Positions 15,809 through 23,193 of a DNA stretch of 23,193 nucleotides are shown one piece after another. A model generated the notes under the pieces. It saw only the letters and a list, made by a program, of their open reading frames with translations, did no database searches and was not told where the DNA came from. Each line of letters opens with the position of its first letter. Position 1 is the first letter of the stretch. The translations under genes and the position numbers were made by a program. Origin of the DNA: CAZWVI01 sp964637165 (GTDB lineage: Bacteria > Planctomycetota > UBA1135); contig CAZWVI010000027.1 of NCBI GenBank assembly GCA_964637165.1, forward strand, positions 1-23,193. The letters are read 5' to 3'.

Positions 15809-18800
15809 GCTACAGAAGTTTTTCTACCGCTTAGTGCGGAGACCTGTTGCAATGCTAATGTTTGTGTTAGCACTTCTGGGCGCAAGCGGAATTGCTGCAT
15901 CACGCATCCCGGTTGAACTTATTCCTTCAGGATTTGGCAGCTCAACCATTTCAGTGAGTGCAAGTTGGGAAGGTGCTAATCCCAGCGAAGTTGAACAGCG
16001 CATCGTGCGCGTCTTAGAAGAAGAATTCCGCACTATTGCCGGAGTTAAGGAAATAACTGCAGCCGCATCTGAAGGCAGCGGTGTCGTCAACCTCAGCTTC
16101 GCCGGTGATGCCGACATGGACCAAGCCTATGCCGAGGTTTCCGACCGCATTGAACGGGCACGACCACAACTCCCCAAGGAAGCCGACCGTGTTTTGGCGC
16201 GGCGTTGGGCGGGAAGTTCGATGCCGATTATGTGGTGCGGCATTATGTACCCGCCAGAGATGCGCGCCGAAGCCCAATCGATTGTTGCCGACGTTCTAAT
16301 CCCGCGACTCGAATCCGAAGATGGCATCGCCTCAGTAAGAGTGCGCGGGCTTGAACCGCGCTCGGTCAGAATTCTCATCGATCAAGATTTATCTGCGGCC
16401 AACCGAGTCGATATCGGTGAATTGTTGCGCCGCCTACAAGGTGACAACATTTCGTCCCCAGTTGGCGACCTCGACCAAGCTGGACTCCGTCACATCGTGC
16501 GCATTGATGGCCGCTTCAAAGAATTAAGTGACATTGAAGAGTTTCCAATCCGCAAGGGCTTAAAAGTAAAAGACATTGCCGAGGTGCGGTCAGTGCGCAG
16601 TTTGCCCGATGATCTATTTAGAATTGAGGGTCGCTATTCAATGGGCATGTCGATGTCCAAAGAAACTTCGGCCAACACCTTTGAAGTTTGCCAACGGATA
16701 AAAAAATTACTCGAAGAGGATCTAGCCAACGACCCAATACTAGGCAAATTCAAGTACACGGTTTTCTTTTCTGAAGGTGAATCGATTGCGGCATCGCTAA
16801 GTGATTTAGTAAAGAATTCACTATATGGTGGATTGATTGCCTGCTTCGTTTTGTATTTCTTTATGCGACGAATTGGCTACACCTTACTGGTCGCCGCATC
16901 AATTCCATTTTCAGTCCTGACCACACTTGCCTGGCTGTACTTTGCCGGCGACACTTTCAACATGATGTCGATGATGGGAATCACCATCTCGATTGGAATG
17001 TTGGTCGACAATGCGGTAGTAATAGTTGAAAGCATTATTCAACGCCGTGAACAAGGTGACAGTATCGAAGATGCTTGCGTAAATGGCCCCAGTGAAATGG
17101 CTCTCGCAGTCACCACCGCGACTTTAACTACGGTAGTCGTATTCCTACCGCTGATTTTCATGTCCGAAGATCGCATGGCTAAAACTTTTACCCACGCAAT
17201 TGGCATTCCCTTATGCGTGGCCTTGGTGGCGGCACTTATTTTGGCGGAGCTAGTGGTACCACCAGCGTGTCGATTAATGGCGCGCAAAAAAGATCGCAAA
17301 CATGGGCATCATGCGCTAGAGCATCGCGTTGACGACCCGGTCCCCACTAGCGGGTTTTCTTCATGGATGCCACGCCTAGTGAAATGGTCGCTAAATAATC
17401 GTCTCAAGGCAGTTAGTTTGGCTTTAGCATTTTTGCTTTCGGGTGGACTAGCCAAAACCGGAGTAAGTACTGAAGAAGGCATGATGCTTGGTGGCGACGG
17501 CATCTCATACAGTATTAAATTTTCCGAGGGAACTTCATTGCGCGATGCCGAAGCTATTGCAATTGAATTTGAAACATTACTCAACGGTCCACTTCATGAA
17601 GAACTTGGCGCGCCGACGGTTGGCATTTCGTTCAGCAAGCGTGGCGGCGAAATCAACATGTGGCATGATGAAAAGCCCGACCAAGAGTTAAAGGACAAGA
17701 TTCGCGCACTGCTCAAGGAGCACGTTCCCAAAAGCCCTCAATACGAGCTTAAAACTGAGGATAAATACGACCGTGCTGGACAGCGAGACAGCTGGACGCG
17801 AATTGCAATTGCCGGCCCTGACTCTACTGTTATCGCCGAGCTCGCTGAAGAAGTACGTGAAGCGGCGCGACAATCAGGCAATTGGGAAGCCGTACAAGAG
17901 GACGATAGCGCCGCTCGAGAAATTCTTGTGCGACTGGACCGTGAGCGTTTGCAACGCATGGGCACCAATAGTCGCGGAGTATTAAACTCAATTGAATATG
18001 GTCTTCGGGGCATGATGGTTTCGCGTTTCCAAACCGAGAACGGTGACATTCCAGTGATTATGGAATTTGACCGGCCGGATAATCCTGACCGCAGCGTGCT
18101 GGAAGAAATAACTGTTGCTGGTTGGGAAAAGGGTGCACCTTCCCCTCTTTCGGTTTTTGCAGATTTTGAATCACGCCGCGCACCGGCTTCAATTTTTCGC
18201 AACAATGGACGCACCATGGCGGTAGTCGGCCTTAAACATCCAAGTAAAGATTTGCGCGCGGCCGGCAACGACACCAAACAGCTTATGGCCGGAATTCAAA
18301 TGCCGGAAGGCTTCGAATGGGAACAAGCTGGAGGCTGGAAATCATTCGACCAAGATATGGGTGAATTGAAGGCCGCATTTGCTTTAGCAGTGGCCTTAGT
18401 ATTTTTGCTAATGGGATTACTTTTTGAAAGTTTGGCACTGCCATTCTCAGTGCTGATCACAATTTGGTTTGCAATCGTTGGCGCCAACTGGGCGTTCAAA
18501 CTAACCGGCACAGCGATGGACTTGGTGGCCATGATTGGCATGATTGTGCTGGCCGGAGTTGTGGTAAATAACGGCATCGTTTTAGTTGACCGCATCATTC
18601 GCTTAGAGAAGCAAGGAATTGAACGCGCTGAAGCGGTCGTACGCGGGGTGCGCGACCGATTGCGACCGGTGCTAATGACCGCGCTTACCACTATCGCTGG
18701 ACTGCTGCCACTTGCTTTAAGCAAACCTGACGGGTCGGGGATTTCATTCCACGGACTGGCGGTTGGTGTTTCCGGTGGACTAGCATTCACGACCTTTTTC

Positions 18801-18893
18801 ACACTTTGGGTAGTGCCGCTGCTGTACGTGCTCTTCCAAGATTTAGGTGCCACTTTAAAGCGCGAAATATTCAATCGAATATTCGCAAGATAA
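15801..18893 (+). CDS. RND efflux permease 2
   Basis: This second RND permease is 1030 residues, the normal length, and has the two-times-six membrane layout without the central insertion of its neighbour. TM4 carries GMLVDNAVVIVES (399-411) with D403, and TM10 carries VVNNGIVLVDR (921-931). The short cytoplasmic link between halves (about 490-530) is His/Lys/Arg-rich. The start is GTG at 15801, inside the end of permease 1, an 8-nt overlap that implies coupled translation. Two unlike permeases behind one adaptor recall MdtB-MdtC, which assemble as a mixed trimer; joint assembly here is inference. No outer-membrane channel gene follows. Substrate unknown. Confidence 0.93.
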   Translation: MTKLQKFFYRLVRRPVAMLMFVLALLGASGIAASRIPVELIPSGFGSSTISVSASWEGANPSEVEQRIVRVLEEEFRTIAGVKEITAAASEGSGVVNLSFAGDADMDQAYAEVSDRIERARPQLPKEADRVLARRWAGSSMPIMWCGIMYPPEMRAEAQSIVADVLIPRLESEDGIASVRVRGLEPRSVRILIDQDLSAANRVDIGELLRRLQGDNISSPVGDLDQAGLRHIVRIDGRFKELSDIEEFPIRKGLKVKDIAEVRSVRSLPDDLFRIEGRYSMGMSMSKETSANTFEVCQRIKKLLEEDLANDPILGKFKYTVFFSEGESIAASLSDLVKNSLYGGLIACFVLYFFMRRIGYTLLVAASIPFSVLTTLAWLYFAGDTFNMMSMMGITISIGMLVDNAVVIVESIIQRREQGDSIEDACVNGPSEMALAVTTATLTTVVVFLPLIFMSEDRMAKTFTHAIGIPLCVALVAALILAELVVPPACRLMARKKDRKHGHHALEHRVDDPVPTSGFSSWMPRLVKWSLNNRLKAVSLALAFLLSGGLAKTGVSTEEGMMLGGDGISYSIKFSEGTSLRDAEAIAIEFETLLNGPLHEELGAPTVGISFSKRGGEINMWHDEKPDQELKDKIRALLKEHVPKSPQYELKTEDKYDRAGQRDSWTRIAIAGPDSTVIAELAEEVREAARQSGNWEAVQEDDSAAREILVRLDRERLQRMGTNSRGVLNSIEYGLRGMMVSRFQTENGDIPVIMEFDRPDNPDRSVLEEITVAGWEKGAPSPLSVFADFESRRAPASIFRNNGRTMAVVGLKHPSKDLRAAGNDTKQLMAGIQMPEGFEWEQAGGWKSFDQDMGELKAAFALAVALVFLLMGLLFESLALPFSVLITIWFAIVGANWAFKLTGTAMDLVAMIGMIVLAGVVVNNGIVLVDRIIRLEKQGIERAEAVVRGVRDRLRPVLMTALTTIAGLLPLALSKPDGSGISFHGLAVGVSGGLAFTTFFTLWVVPLLYVLFQDLGATLKREIFNRIFAR

Positions 18894-18905
18894 AGCTTTC
18901 ATGAC

Positions 18906-18934
18906 TTGCGATTAAGCGGCGAATCAGGGACAAT
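18906..18934 (+). promoter_or_regulatory. Possible promoter for ribH-nusB-ftsY
   Basis: TTGCGA (18906-18911) and GACAAT (18929-18934) each match the sigma-70 hexamers at four of six positions and are separated by 17 nt. They lie just past the permease 2 stop and 20 nt before the ribH ATG. The leader would be only 10-15 nt with no Shine-Dalgarno, so ribH may be nearly leaderless or read through from the RND operon. No terminator is visible in the 52-61 nt spacer. Confidence 0.35.
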
Positions 18935-18954
18935 CTACATCCCCTGTGCCGGCC

Positions 18955-19473
18955 ATGACCAAGTTCCTTGAAGGTAACGATGACGGCTCTACTTCTCGCT
19001 TTGCGATAGTAGTTGCCGATTTCAACAGCGACATTACTAACTCGCTGCTAAACGGGTGTTTGCATACACTGAAAAGCAATGGTGTTGGTGAAGATTCGAT
19101 AACTGTGGCGCGTGTTCCAGGTGCATTTGAACTTCCAGGAGCTTGCGACAGACTTGCGGCCACCGGAAACTTTAATGCGATAATTTCACTTGGGGCAGTT
19201 ATTCGGGGAGACACTCCCCACTTTGATTACGTTGCCGGGGAATGCGCCCGTGGCATCATGCAGGTCATGCTCAACCGCAACATCCCAGTGGTATTTGGAG
19301 TGCTGACCACTGACACTTTGCAGCAGGCACAGATTCGTGCCAGCAAAGATGTTTACTCAGGCTCATCTGTTGATGAAGCTGGGCGCGACCAAAAAGAAAC
19401 TCCAGAATCGAATAAAGGTGCCGAATCAGCAGTCGTCGCTTTGCGCATGTCGAACCTTTACGCAGCAATCTAA
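18955..19473 (+). CDS. ribH: 6,7-dimethyl-8-ribityllumazine synthase
   Basis: RibH condenses the ribityl-aminouracil with dihydroxybutanone phosphate in the penultimate step of riboflavin synthesis, in the cytoplasm. Signatures are ARVPGAFELPGAC (52-64), GAVIRGDTPHFDYV (80-93) with the catalytic His H89, PVVFGVLTTDTLQQAQIRAS (111-130) including the phosphate-binding Arg, and NKGAESAVVALRM (153-165). From the ATG at 18955 it is 172 residues; an in-frame GTG at 18946 would add only three residues (M-P-A). The usual short loop after the RA motif is replaced by a longer polar one (about 131-152), around 18 residues more than in B. subtilis RibH. Its TAA overlaps the nusB ATG by one base. Confidence 0.95.
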   Translation: MTKFLEGNDDGSTSRFAIVVADFNSDITNSLLNGCLHTLKSNGVGEDSITVARVPGAFELPGACDRLAATGNFNAIISLGAVIRGDTPHFDYVAGECARGIMQVMLNRNIPVVFGVLTTDTLQQAQIRASKDVYSGSSVDEAGRDQKETPESNKGAESAVVALRMSNLYAAI

Positions 19474-20312
19474 TGTCAGCCCCCATCCGCCGCCGAACTC
19501 GCGCAAGAGAACTTGCCCTCCAATTTTTATACACGCTGGAAATGCGCGGACTTGAGGCCGATGATGATCTCGGCCCATTCCTCGATCACCATACGCGGCG
19601 CAACCCGGACAAAAAAGGTGCGCTGGAAGTTAATGAATACGCCCGCGGCATAGTTATTGGTGTCCAGAATGGACAGCACACACTTGATCAATGGATTGAA
19701 CGAATTGCCTCAAACTGGCGGCTAGACCGCATGGCCTTCATTGATCGTAACGTTTTAAGAATTGCTGTTTATGAACTTTTACACGAGGACCAAGTGCCTT
19801 TTAAAGTAGTCATCAATGAAGCAATTGATTTAGCGAAGCGTTTTTCGACTGCGCAAAGTGGTGGTTTCGTGAACGGTATTTTGGATCGCGTACGGGTACT
19901 TATCCAAGAACAACGTGACCGTGGTGTGACTGACTTGCAACCTCCGTCACCAAATGTTGATCATGAGTTTATGGACGACTCTGTTATTGAAGCGCGGGCT
20001 TCGGTACCGACTCCGCGGCCAACTTATGGCAAGGCCGCCCAAGAATTTAAGAAATCTTCGCCAAGTATTATTAAACCTAAGGTAGAGAATGCCCCGCTTC
20101 AACATAACGAGGAATATGCGCAACCGGACATGATGGATGATCTTTATGGTGACATTGAGATGCCAGCCTTTGAAAAAAACACCTCGCTTGAGGAAAGTTC
20201 TACGGACGTGCCAATTGGTGATGAGGCTCCGCCGATGGAACCGGACGACGTTTACGGTGGCGATGCACCTCCACCGATGGAACCAGACGACGTTTACGGC
20301 GAGGACGAGTAA
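19473..20312 (+). CDS. nusB: NusB transcription antitermination factor with long acidic tail
   Basis: NusB binds boxA RNA with NusE/S10 in antitermination complexes that act on rRNA operons. Residues 6-147 form a complete NusB domain: RRTRARELALQFLYTLEM (7-24), WRLDRMAFIDRNVLRIAVYE (82-101), VVINEAIDLAKRFS (112-125) and GGFVNGILDRV (130-140). The family is normally 130-170 residues, but here the protein runs to 279. The extra ~130 residues are polar and Pro-, Asp- and Glu-rich, probably disordered, and contain DDLYG (222-226) and a tandem 14-residue repeat with PPMEPDDVYG ending at 262 and 276. The protein overlaps ribH by 1 nt and ends 2 nt before ftsY. The catalogued role is secure only for the N-terminal domain; the tail's job is unknown. 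Confidence 0.93.
   Translation: MSAPIRRRTRARELALQFLYTLEMRGLEADDDLGPFLDHHTRRNPDKKGALEVNEYARGIVIGVQNGQHTLDQWIERIASNWRLDRMAFIDRNVLRIAVYELLHEDQVPFKVVINEAIDLAKRFSTAQSGGFVNGILDRVRVLIQEQRDRGVTDLQPPSPNVDHEFMDDSVIEARASVPTPRPTYGKAAQEFKKSSPSIIKPKVENAPLQHNEEYAQPDMMDDLYGDIEMPAFEKNTSLEESSTDVPIGDEAPPMEPDDVYGGDAPPPMEPDDVYGEDE
20217..20300 (+). repeat. Tandem 42-bp in-frame repeat at the 3' end of nusB
   Basis: Two adjacent 42-bp units (20217-20258 and 20259-20300) encode GDEAPPMEPDDVYG and GDAPPPMEPDDVYG. The DNA copies are highly alike but have diverged at several, partly synonymous, positions, which suggests the duplication has been kept under protein-level constraint. A looser third copy of the core, DDLYG, lies upstream at residues 222-226. 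Confidence 0.85.
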
Positions 20313-20314
20313 GC

Positions 20315-21226
20315 ATGTTTGGGCTCTTTCGCAGTGGCTTAAAGAAAACTCGCAATCGAATCAGCCATGCTCTGCGACAGTTAAGTGGCGACCTCTCAAC
20401 TGCCGACACGCTCGATGCTTTAGAAGAAATTTTATATACTGCTGACGTTGGCCCCATGTCGAGCAAACTGCTTGAAGAAGCAGAACAAAAATTAAAGAGT
20501 GGCGAGTTTTCAACACCCGCGGATATTCCGCCGTGGCTAGAAGAGCGCTTAAGTTCACTATTGGATGACCCTGGCGACAAGCCAATTGAATTTGGCGAGC
20601 GGCAACTAAATGTAATAATGGTTGTGGGTGTCAACGGGTGCGGCAAAACAACTTCAGTGGCAAAATTAGTGAAGTGGTTGCAGCAACAAGGGCATCGTCC
20701 GATTGTTGCAGCGGCAGATACTTTCCGCGCGGCAGCCGCCGAACAACTTGGGATTTGGTGTGAGCGATTGCATGTTGAACTTGTGCGCGGAGGCGAGCAA
20801 GCTGACCCAGCTGCTGTGGTGCATGATGCGTGCACTAAGGCACACGCGAGTGACTGCGATGTTTTGGTGATCGACACTGCTGGTCGACTTCATACGCAAC
20901 GAAATTTAATGGCCGAGTTGGAAAAAATAGCGCGCATCGCTGGTAAACAAGTTGTTGGTGCGCCTCATGAAACTTTGCTGGTGCTTGATGCAACCACTGG
21001 GCAAAATGCCATTCTTCAAGCACGTGAGTTTGGTTCGGCAATTCCATTAACCGGCGTAGTGTTGGCCAAGCTTGACGGCACTGCTAAAGGTGGCGCCGTT
21101 TTGGCGATTGGCGAGCAACTTAGAACCAAGGTTAAATTTGTTGGCCTTGGCGAAGGGATGAATGATTTTGCGGTTTTTAATCCCCGCGAATACACCGCGG
21201 CCTTGTTGGCGCCGCGCCAAACATGA
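20315..21226 (+). CDS. ftsY: FtsY, signal recognition particle receptor GTPase
   Basis: FtsY docks SRP-ribosome complexes at the membrane and shares a GTPase cycle with Ffh. The 303-residue protein begins directly at the NG core with MFGLFRSGLKKTRNRI, the amphipathic membrane-binding helix. The N domain runs to about 95 and the G domain follows: GVNGCGKTT (105-113), AADTFRAAAAEQL (133-145), DTAGRLHTQ (187-195), AKLDGTAKGG (251-260) and GLGEGMNDFAVF (277-288). The long acidic A domain of E. coli FtsY is absent, as in many bacteria. The G4 motif reads AKLD rather than the usual TKLD. The ATG is 2 nt after the nusB stop, and its TGA overlaps the next ATG by 4 nt (ATGA). Confidence 0.96.
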   Translation: MFGLFRSGLKKTRNRISHALRQLSGDLSTADTLDALEEILYTADVGPMSSKLLEEAEQKLKSGEFSTPADIPPWLEERLSSLLDDPGDKPIEFGERQLNVIMVVGVNGCGKTTSVAKLVKWLQQQGHRPIVAAADTFRAAAAEQLGIWCERLHVELVRGGEQADPAAVVHDACTKAHASDCDVLVIDTAGRLHTQRNLMAELEKIARIAGKQVVGAPHETLLVLDATTGQNAILQAREFGSAIPLTGVVLAKLDGTAKGGAVLAIGEQLRTKVKFVGLGEGMNDFAVFNPREYTAALLAPRQT

Positions 21227-23181
21227 TCTTTTTTCTGCTGGCAGCAACTGTAATTCTGCCAGTGTGGGCTTGGGCACCAAGCCTGCTCGATGACGCGCGA
21301 TTTGATGGCGCACTATTCAGTTTAATTGCTTTTATATTTTGTTTCGCCAGACCATATCGTGCGATTACTGGTTCTGGATTTTTCGTTCTGGCAATTTTAT
21401 GCAGTTTGTGGCCCTTGCGAGATGCGGCAGTACCAATTGTTGGCGGACTCGCCGACCGTGCTCCGTGGCTTGCGGCATGGGCATTAATTGCGGTGGCTGC
21501 TGCGCATCAAAATGAATTGCGCAAAGTTTGGACACCGATTCTTACAGCGATCTTTGTTGCTTGCTGCTATGGGCTAGTGCAAGTTTTTGGATTTGATCCG
21601 CTAGATTTGCGTCCGCCTGGCGGTGGACCACCGGTGGTGCCATTTTCAGGAAGCAACCACGCCGCCGAGATTGTTGCTCCAGCAATTATTGTCGCACTAA
21701 CTTTGGGTTGGCACGGAAAGGGCTTACTGCTGCTCTTGCCGGCCGCATTTATGCTCGGCCATTGGGATGTGTTGGCTGCGGCCATTTCACTTCCGCTGGG
21801 TGCCGCTTGGGTTTTATTGAAGGGAAGTCACCCACGACGACGACTAAGTACTTTGTTAGTGTTGCTCACTTTCTATGGCGCATTTTTAAGTAGTGGGAGT
21901 TCAACGGCTGTTGATGTTGATGTTAATTCATCGCCGTCGAGCGAAGTGCCGACATCAATTTCAGTTCGCTGGTTAACTGATATAAGCGGAGTGAAACACG
22001 CGGCCCAAACTCCTGGCGGCATCGGATTGGGTCGTTACGAAAATGATCACCCAGCTTGGATGCCGACCGAGCTCTTGGAAATTTCAAGTCGCGACTTCAG
22101 TGACCAATCGACTCCGCGCGCCAAGGATCCCCACAATGAATACTTACTCTTCTTACTTGAAGGTGGTTGGTTGGGATTTGCGCTATGTGCAGCTGCCGTT
22201 TACCTGCTGGTGCGGCGGCCGCAGCGCGCCGACTGGACAAATGGTGCGCTGTTAGTCTTTGCTGTGCATTGTTTAGTAAGGTCGCCGCTCTCTGACAATG
22301 GCAGTGCGCTTGCTTTTGTCGCACTTTTACTGGCGGTTAATCGCGCTAGGAGCCCTGAAGTAGAAGTGGGCGGTGATGAATTAATGGTGCAAGAAAGTAG
22401 TTGGGGCAGAGCGCTCGCAAAGCCAAATTGGCGTGTTTTGCCAACAATTAGCTTTGCGGGGATTGCGGCCTGCTTCGCAGTGCCTGTCCTGCTTGGTGAA
22501 ATTAATTTGGCTTTGGCTCTGAGCAATGGTCATCGGGAGGACGCGACATTGATCGCTGAACAATCAGCCCTCGAGCGTTCGCTTTATTGGCGACCATGGG
22601 ACTCGGTTGCCTGGAGTTTGGAAGCGTCGCGCTTGAGTCACGCGGAGGCTGATGCACACAAAATTCGCTTGGCCTTAATACAGGCACTACGTTATGACCC
22701 AGCCAACCTGTTTGCCCATACCGCCTTAATTAAATTGGAAATGTTGACCGTCGAATCCACAGGTAGTGGTTTCGAAGCAATGGCCCTGGCTTCGCTAGCA
22801 ACTTGTGAGAAGTTGGCCCCGTTGCACCCCTCGACAATTGAGGCCCGCACCCTGTGGTTGGAATTACAAGCAAAGCGGCAGCGAGTCGAAGGAATGCAGC
22901 TACAGGAATCCCAACCCCTGCAAGCTGGAGCACATTTCTTTGCGGGTAATTGTTTCGAGGCCCTAGCCCATGCCCGGCGCGGGAATTTCGAGATGGCACG
23001 TAAATCATTACGAGAAGCCGCCACCCAAGCCGCCGACCAAACGCCACGATTCAATAGATTGGCAAGGAATAAGGAGTTGTCGGTGGAGATGATTGTGGAG
23101 ACGTTGGTGGAGGTGGCACCAACATGGGAACCATACCTAGGGACTCTGACCCCACCAAGTGGGCACGAAAAAAAGCAATAA
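21223..23181 (+). CDS. O-antigen ligase/polymerase-like membrane protein with C-terminal helical repeats
   Basis: The 652-residue product has about ten hydrophobic segments up to residue 375. It has the Wzy/WaaL-type layout: a GSNHAAE segment at 143-149 (family FGNpNhla) and, after a long polar loop, GGIGLGRYENDHPAW (265-279) and DPHNEYLLFLLEGGWLGF (302-319), with the HN...E pattern of the O-antigen ligase family. A further helix lies near 404-424. The remaining ~220 residues look like alpha-helical TPR-type repeats (ALIQALRYDPANLFAH and similar), presumably outside the membrane. Such proteins join or polymerise lipid-linked glycans; whether this one is a ligase, polymerase or protein O-glycosyltransferase cannot be told. 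The ATG overlaps the ftsY stop by 4 nt, suggesting co-translation. It ends 12 nt before the window edge. Confidence 0.8.
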   Translation: MIFFLLAATVILPVWAWAPSLLDDARFDGALFSLIAFIFCFARPYRAITGSGFFVLAILCSLWPLRDAAVPIVGGLADRAPWLAAWALIAVAAAHQNELRKVWTPILTAIFVACCYGLVQVFGFDPLDLRPPGGGPPVVPFSGSNHAAEIVAPAIIVALTLGWHGKGLLLLLPAAFMLGHWDVLAAAISLPLGAAWVLLKGSHPRRRLSTLLVLLTFYGAFLSSGSSTAVDVDVNSSPSSEVPTSISVRWLTDISGVKHAAQTPGGIGLGRYENDHPAWMPTELLEISSRDFSDQSTPRAKDPHNEYLLFLLEGGWLGFALCAAAVYLLVRRPQRADWTNGALLVFAVHCLVRSPLSDNGSALAFVALLLAVNRARSPEVEVGGDELMVQESSWGRALAKPNWRVLPTISFAGIAACFAVPVLLGEINLALALSNGHREDATLIAEQSALERSLYWRPWDSVAWSLEASRLSHAEADAHKIRLALIQALRYDPANLFAHTALIKLEMLTVESTGSGFEAMALASLATCEKLAPLHPSTIEARTLWLELQAKRQRVEGMQLQESQPLQAGAHFFAGNCFEALAHARRGNFEMARKSLREAATQAADQTPRFNRLARNKELSVEMIVETLVEVAPTWEPYLGTLTPPSGHEKKQ

Positions 23182-23193
23182 ACCAAAAAAGGT

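Noticed and set aside
18296..18874. Long open frame antisense to RND permease 2 (192 residues)
   Set aside because: It is a shadow of conserved membrane helices, with low-complexity Ser/Thr/Ala composition and no domain.
18946..18954. GTG at 18946 as the ribH start
   Set aside because: It adds only M-P-A. The ATG at 18955 aligns with the family start, though neither has a Shine-Dalgarno sequence, so this is not fully settled.
20217..20300. CRISPR-like or mobile repeat
   Set aside because: There are only two directly adjacent 42-bp copies without spacers, in frame within nusB. They are a coding repeat.
20290..20330. Stop-codon readthrough or frameshift fusing NusB to FtsY
   Set aside because: The genes are in different frames. 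The FtsY frame upstream of its ATG encodes only an Arg-rich shadow of the repeat, and no slippery sequence is evident.
20200..20877. Long open frame antisense to nusB/ftsY (225 residues)
   Set aside because: It lies opposite well-conserved FtsY motifs, is Ser/Arg/Pro-rich in the way of a frame shadow, and has no recognisable domain.

Overview
The window is a dense stretch of a bacterial chromosome of roughly balanced base composition. It holds fifteen protein genes, no RNA genes, no mobile elements and almost no non-coding DNA. The organism has an inner and an outer membrane (apolipoprotein N-acyltransferase, RND exporters with a lipoprotein adaptor, an O-antigen-ligase-like protein) and a peptidoglycan wall elongated by a MreB/RodA/PBP2 machine. 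The ribH-nusB-ftsY order and the coiled-coil protein with a small C-terminal beta domain recall Planctomycetota and their relatives. That placement is an inference from memory and is not proven by the sequence.

Left half (187-10959), all on the minus strand. Read in the direction of transcription: moeA and lnt are 3 nt apart. They are followed by a two-gene unit with its own likely promoter, a structured leader and a clear rho-independent terminator. This unit encodes a membrane-anchored coiled-coil protein and a tiny single-span protein with a very basic Lys/Ala/Pro tail. Then comes the complete elongasome operon mreB-mreC-mreD-mrdA(PBP2)-rodA. Its junctions are 14 nt, a 4-nt overlap, 0 nt and a 4-nt overlap, so the five genes are almost certainly co-transcribed and translationally coupled. 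MreC is divergent and lacks an obvious coiled coil, and PBP2 carries about 200 extra residues in its non-catalytic stalk.

Right half (11037-23181), all on the plus strand, divergent from moeA across a 77-nt spacer. First comes a tripartite-type exporter set: one lipoprotein adaptor and two different RND permeases joined by overlapping stop and start codons, as in MdtABC-type heteromeric pumps but with no outer-membrane channel gene. The first permease has an unusual central insertion with extra hydrophobic segments. Next, after a short spacer with a possible promoter, comes ribH-nusB-ftsY-(O-antigen-ligase-like/TPR protein), again with 1-nt overlap, 2-nt gap and 4-nt overlap junctions. RibH has an 18-residue insertion, NusB has a ~130-residue acidic tail ending in a tandem 14-residue repeat, and FtsY lacks the acidic A domain.

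Most of the window is housekeeping. The best candidate for something undescribed is the promoter-leader-coiled-coil-basic peptide-terminator unit directly upstream of mreB. It could be an accessory scaffold for the elongasome whose MreC has lost its own coiled coil. This is a hypothesis.
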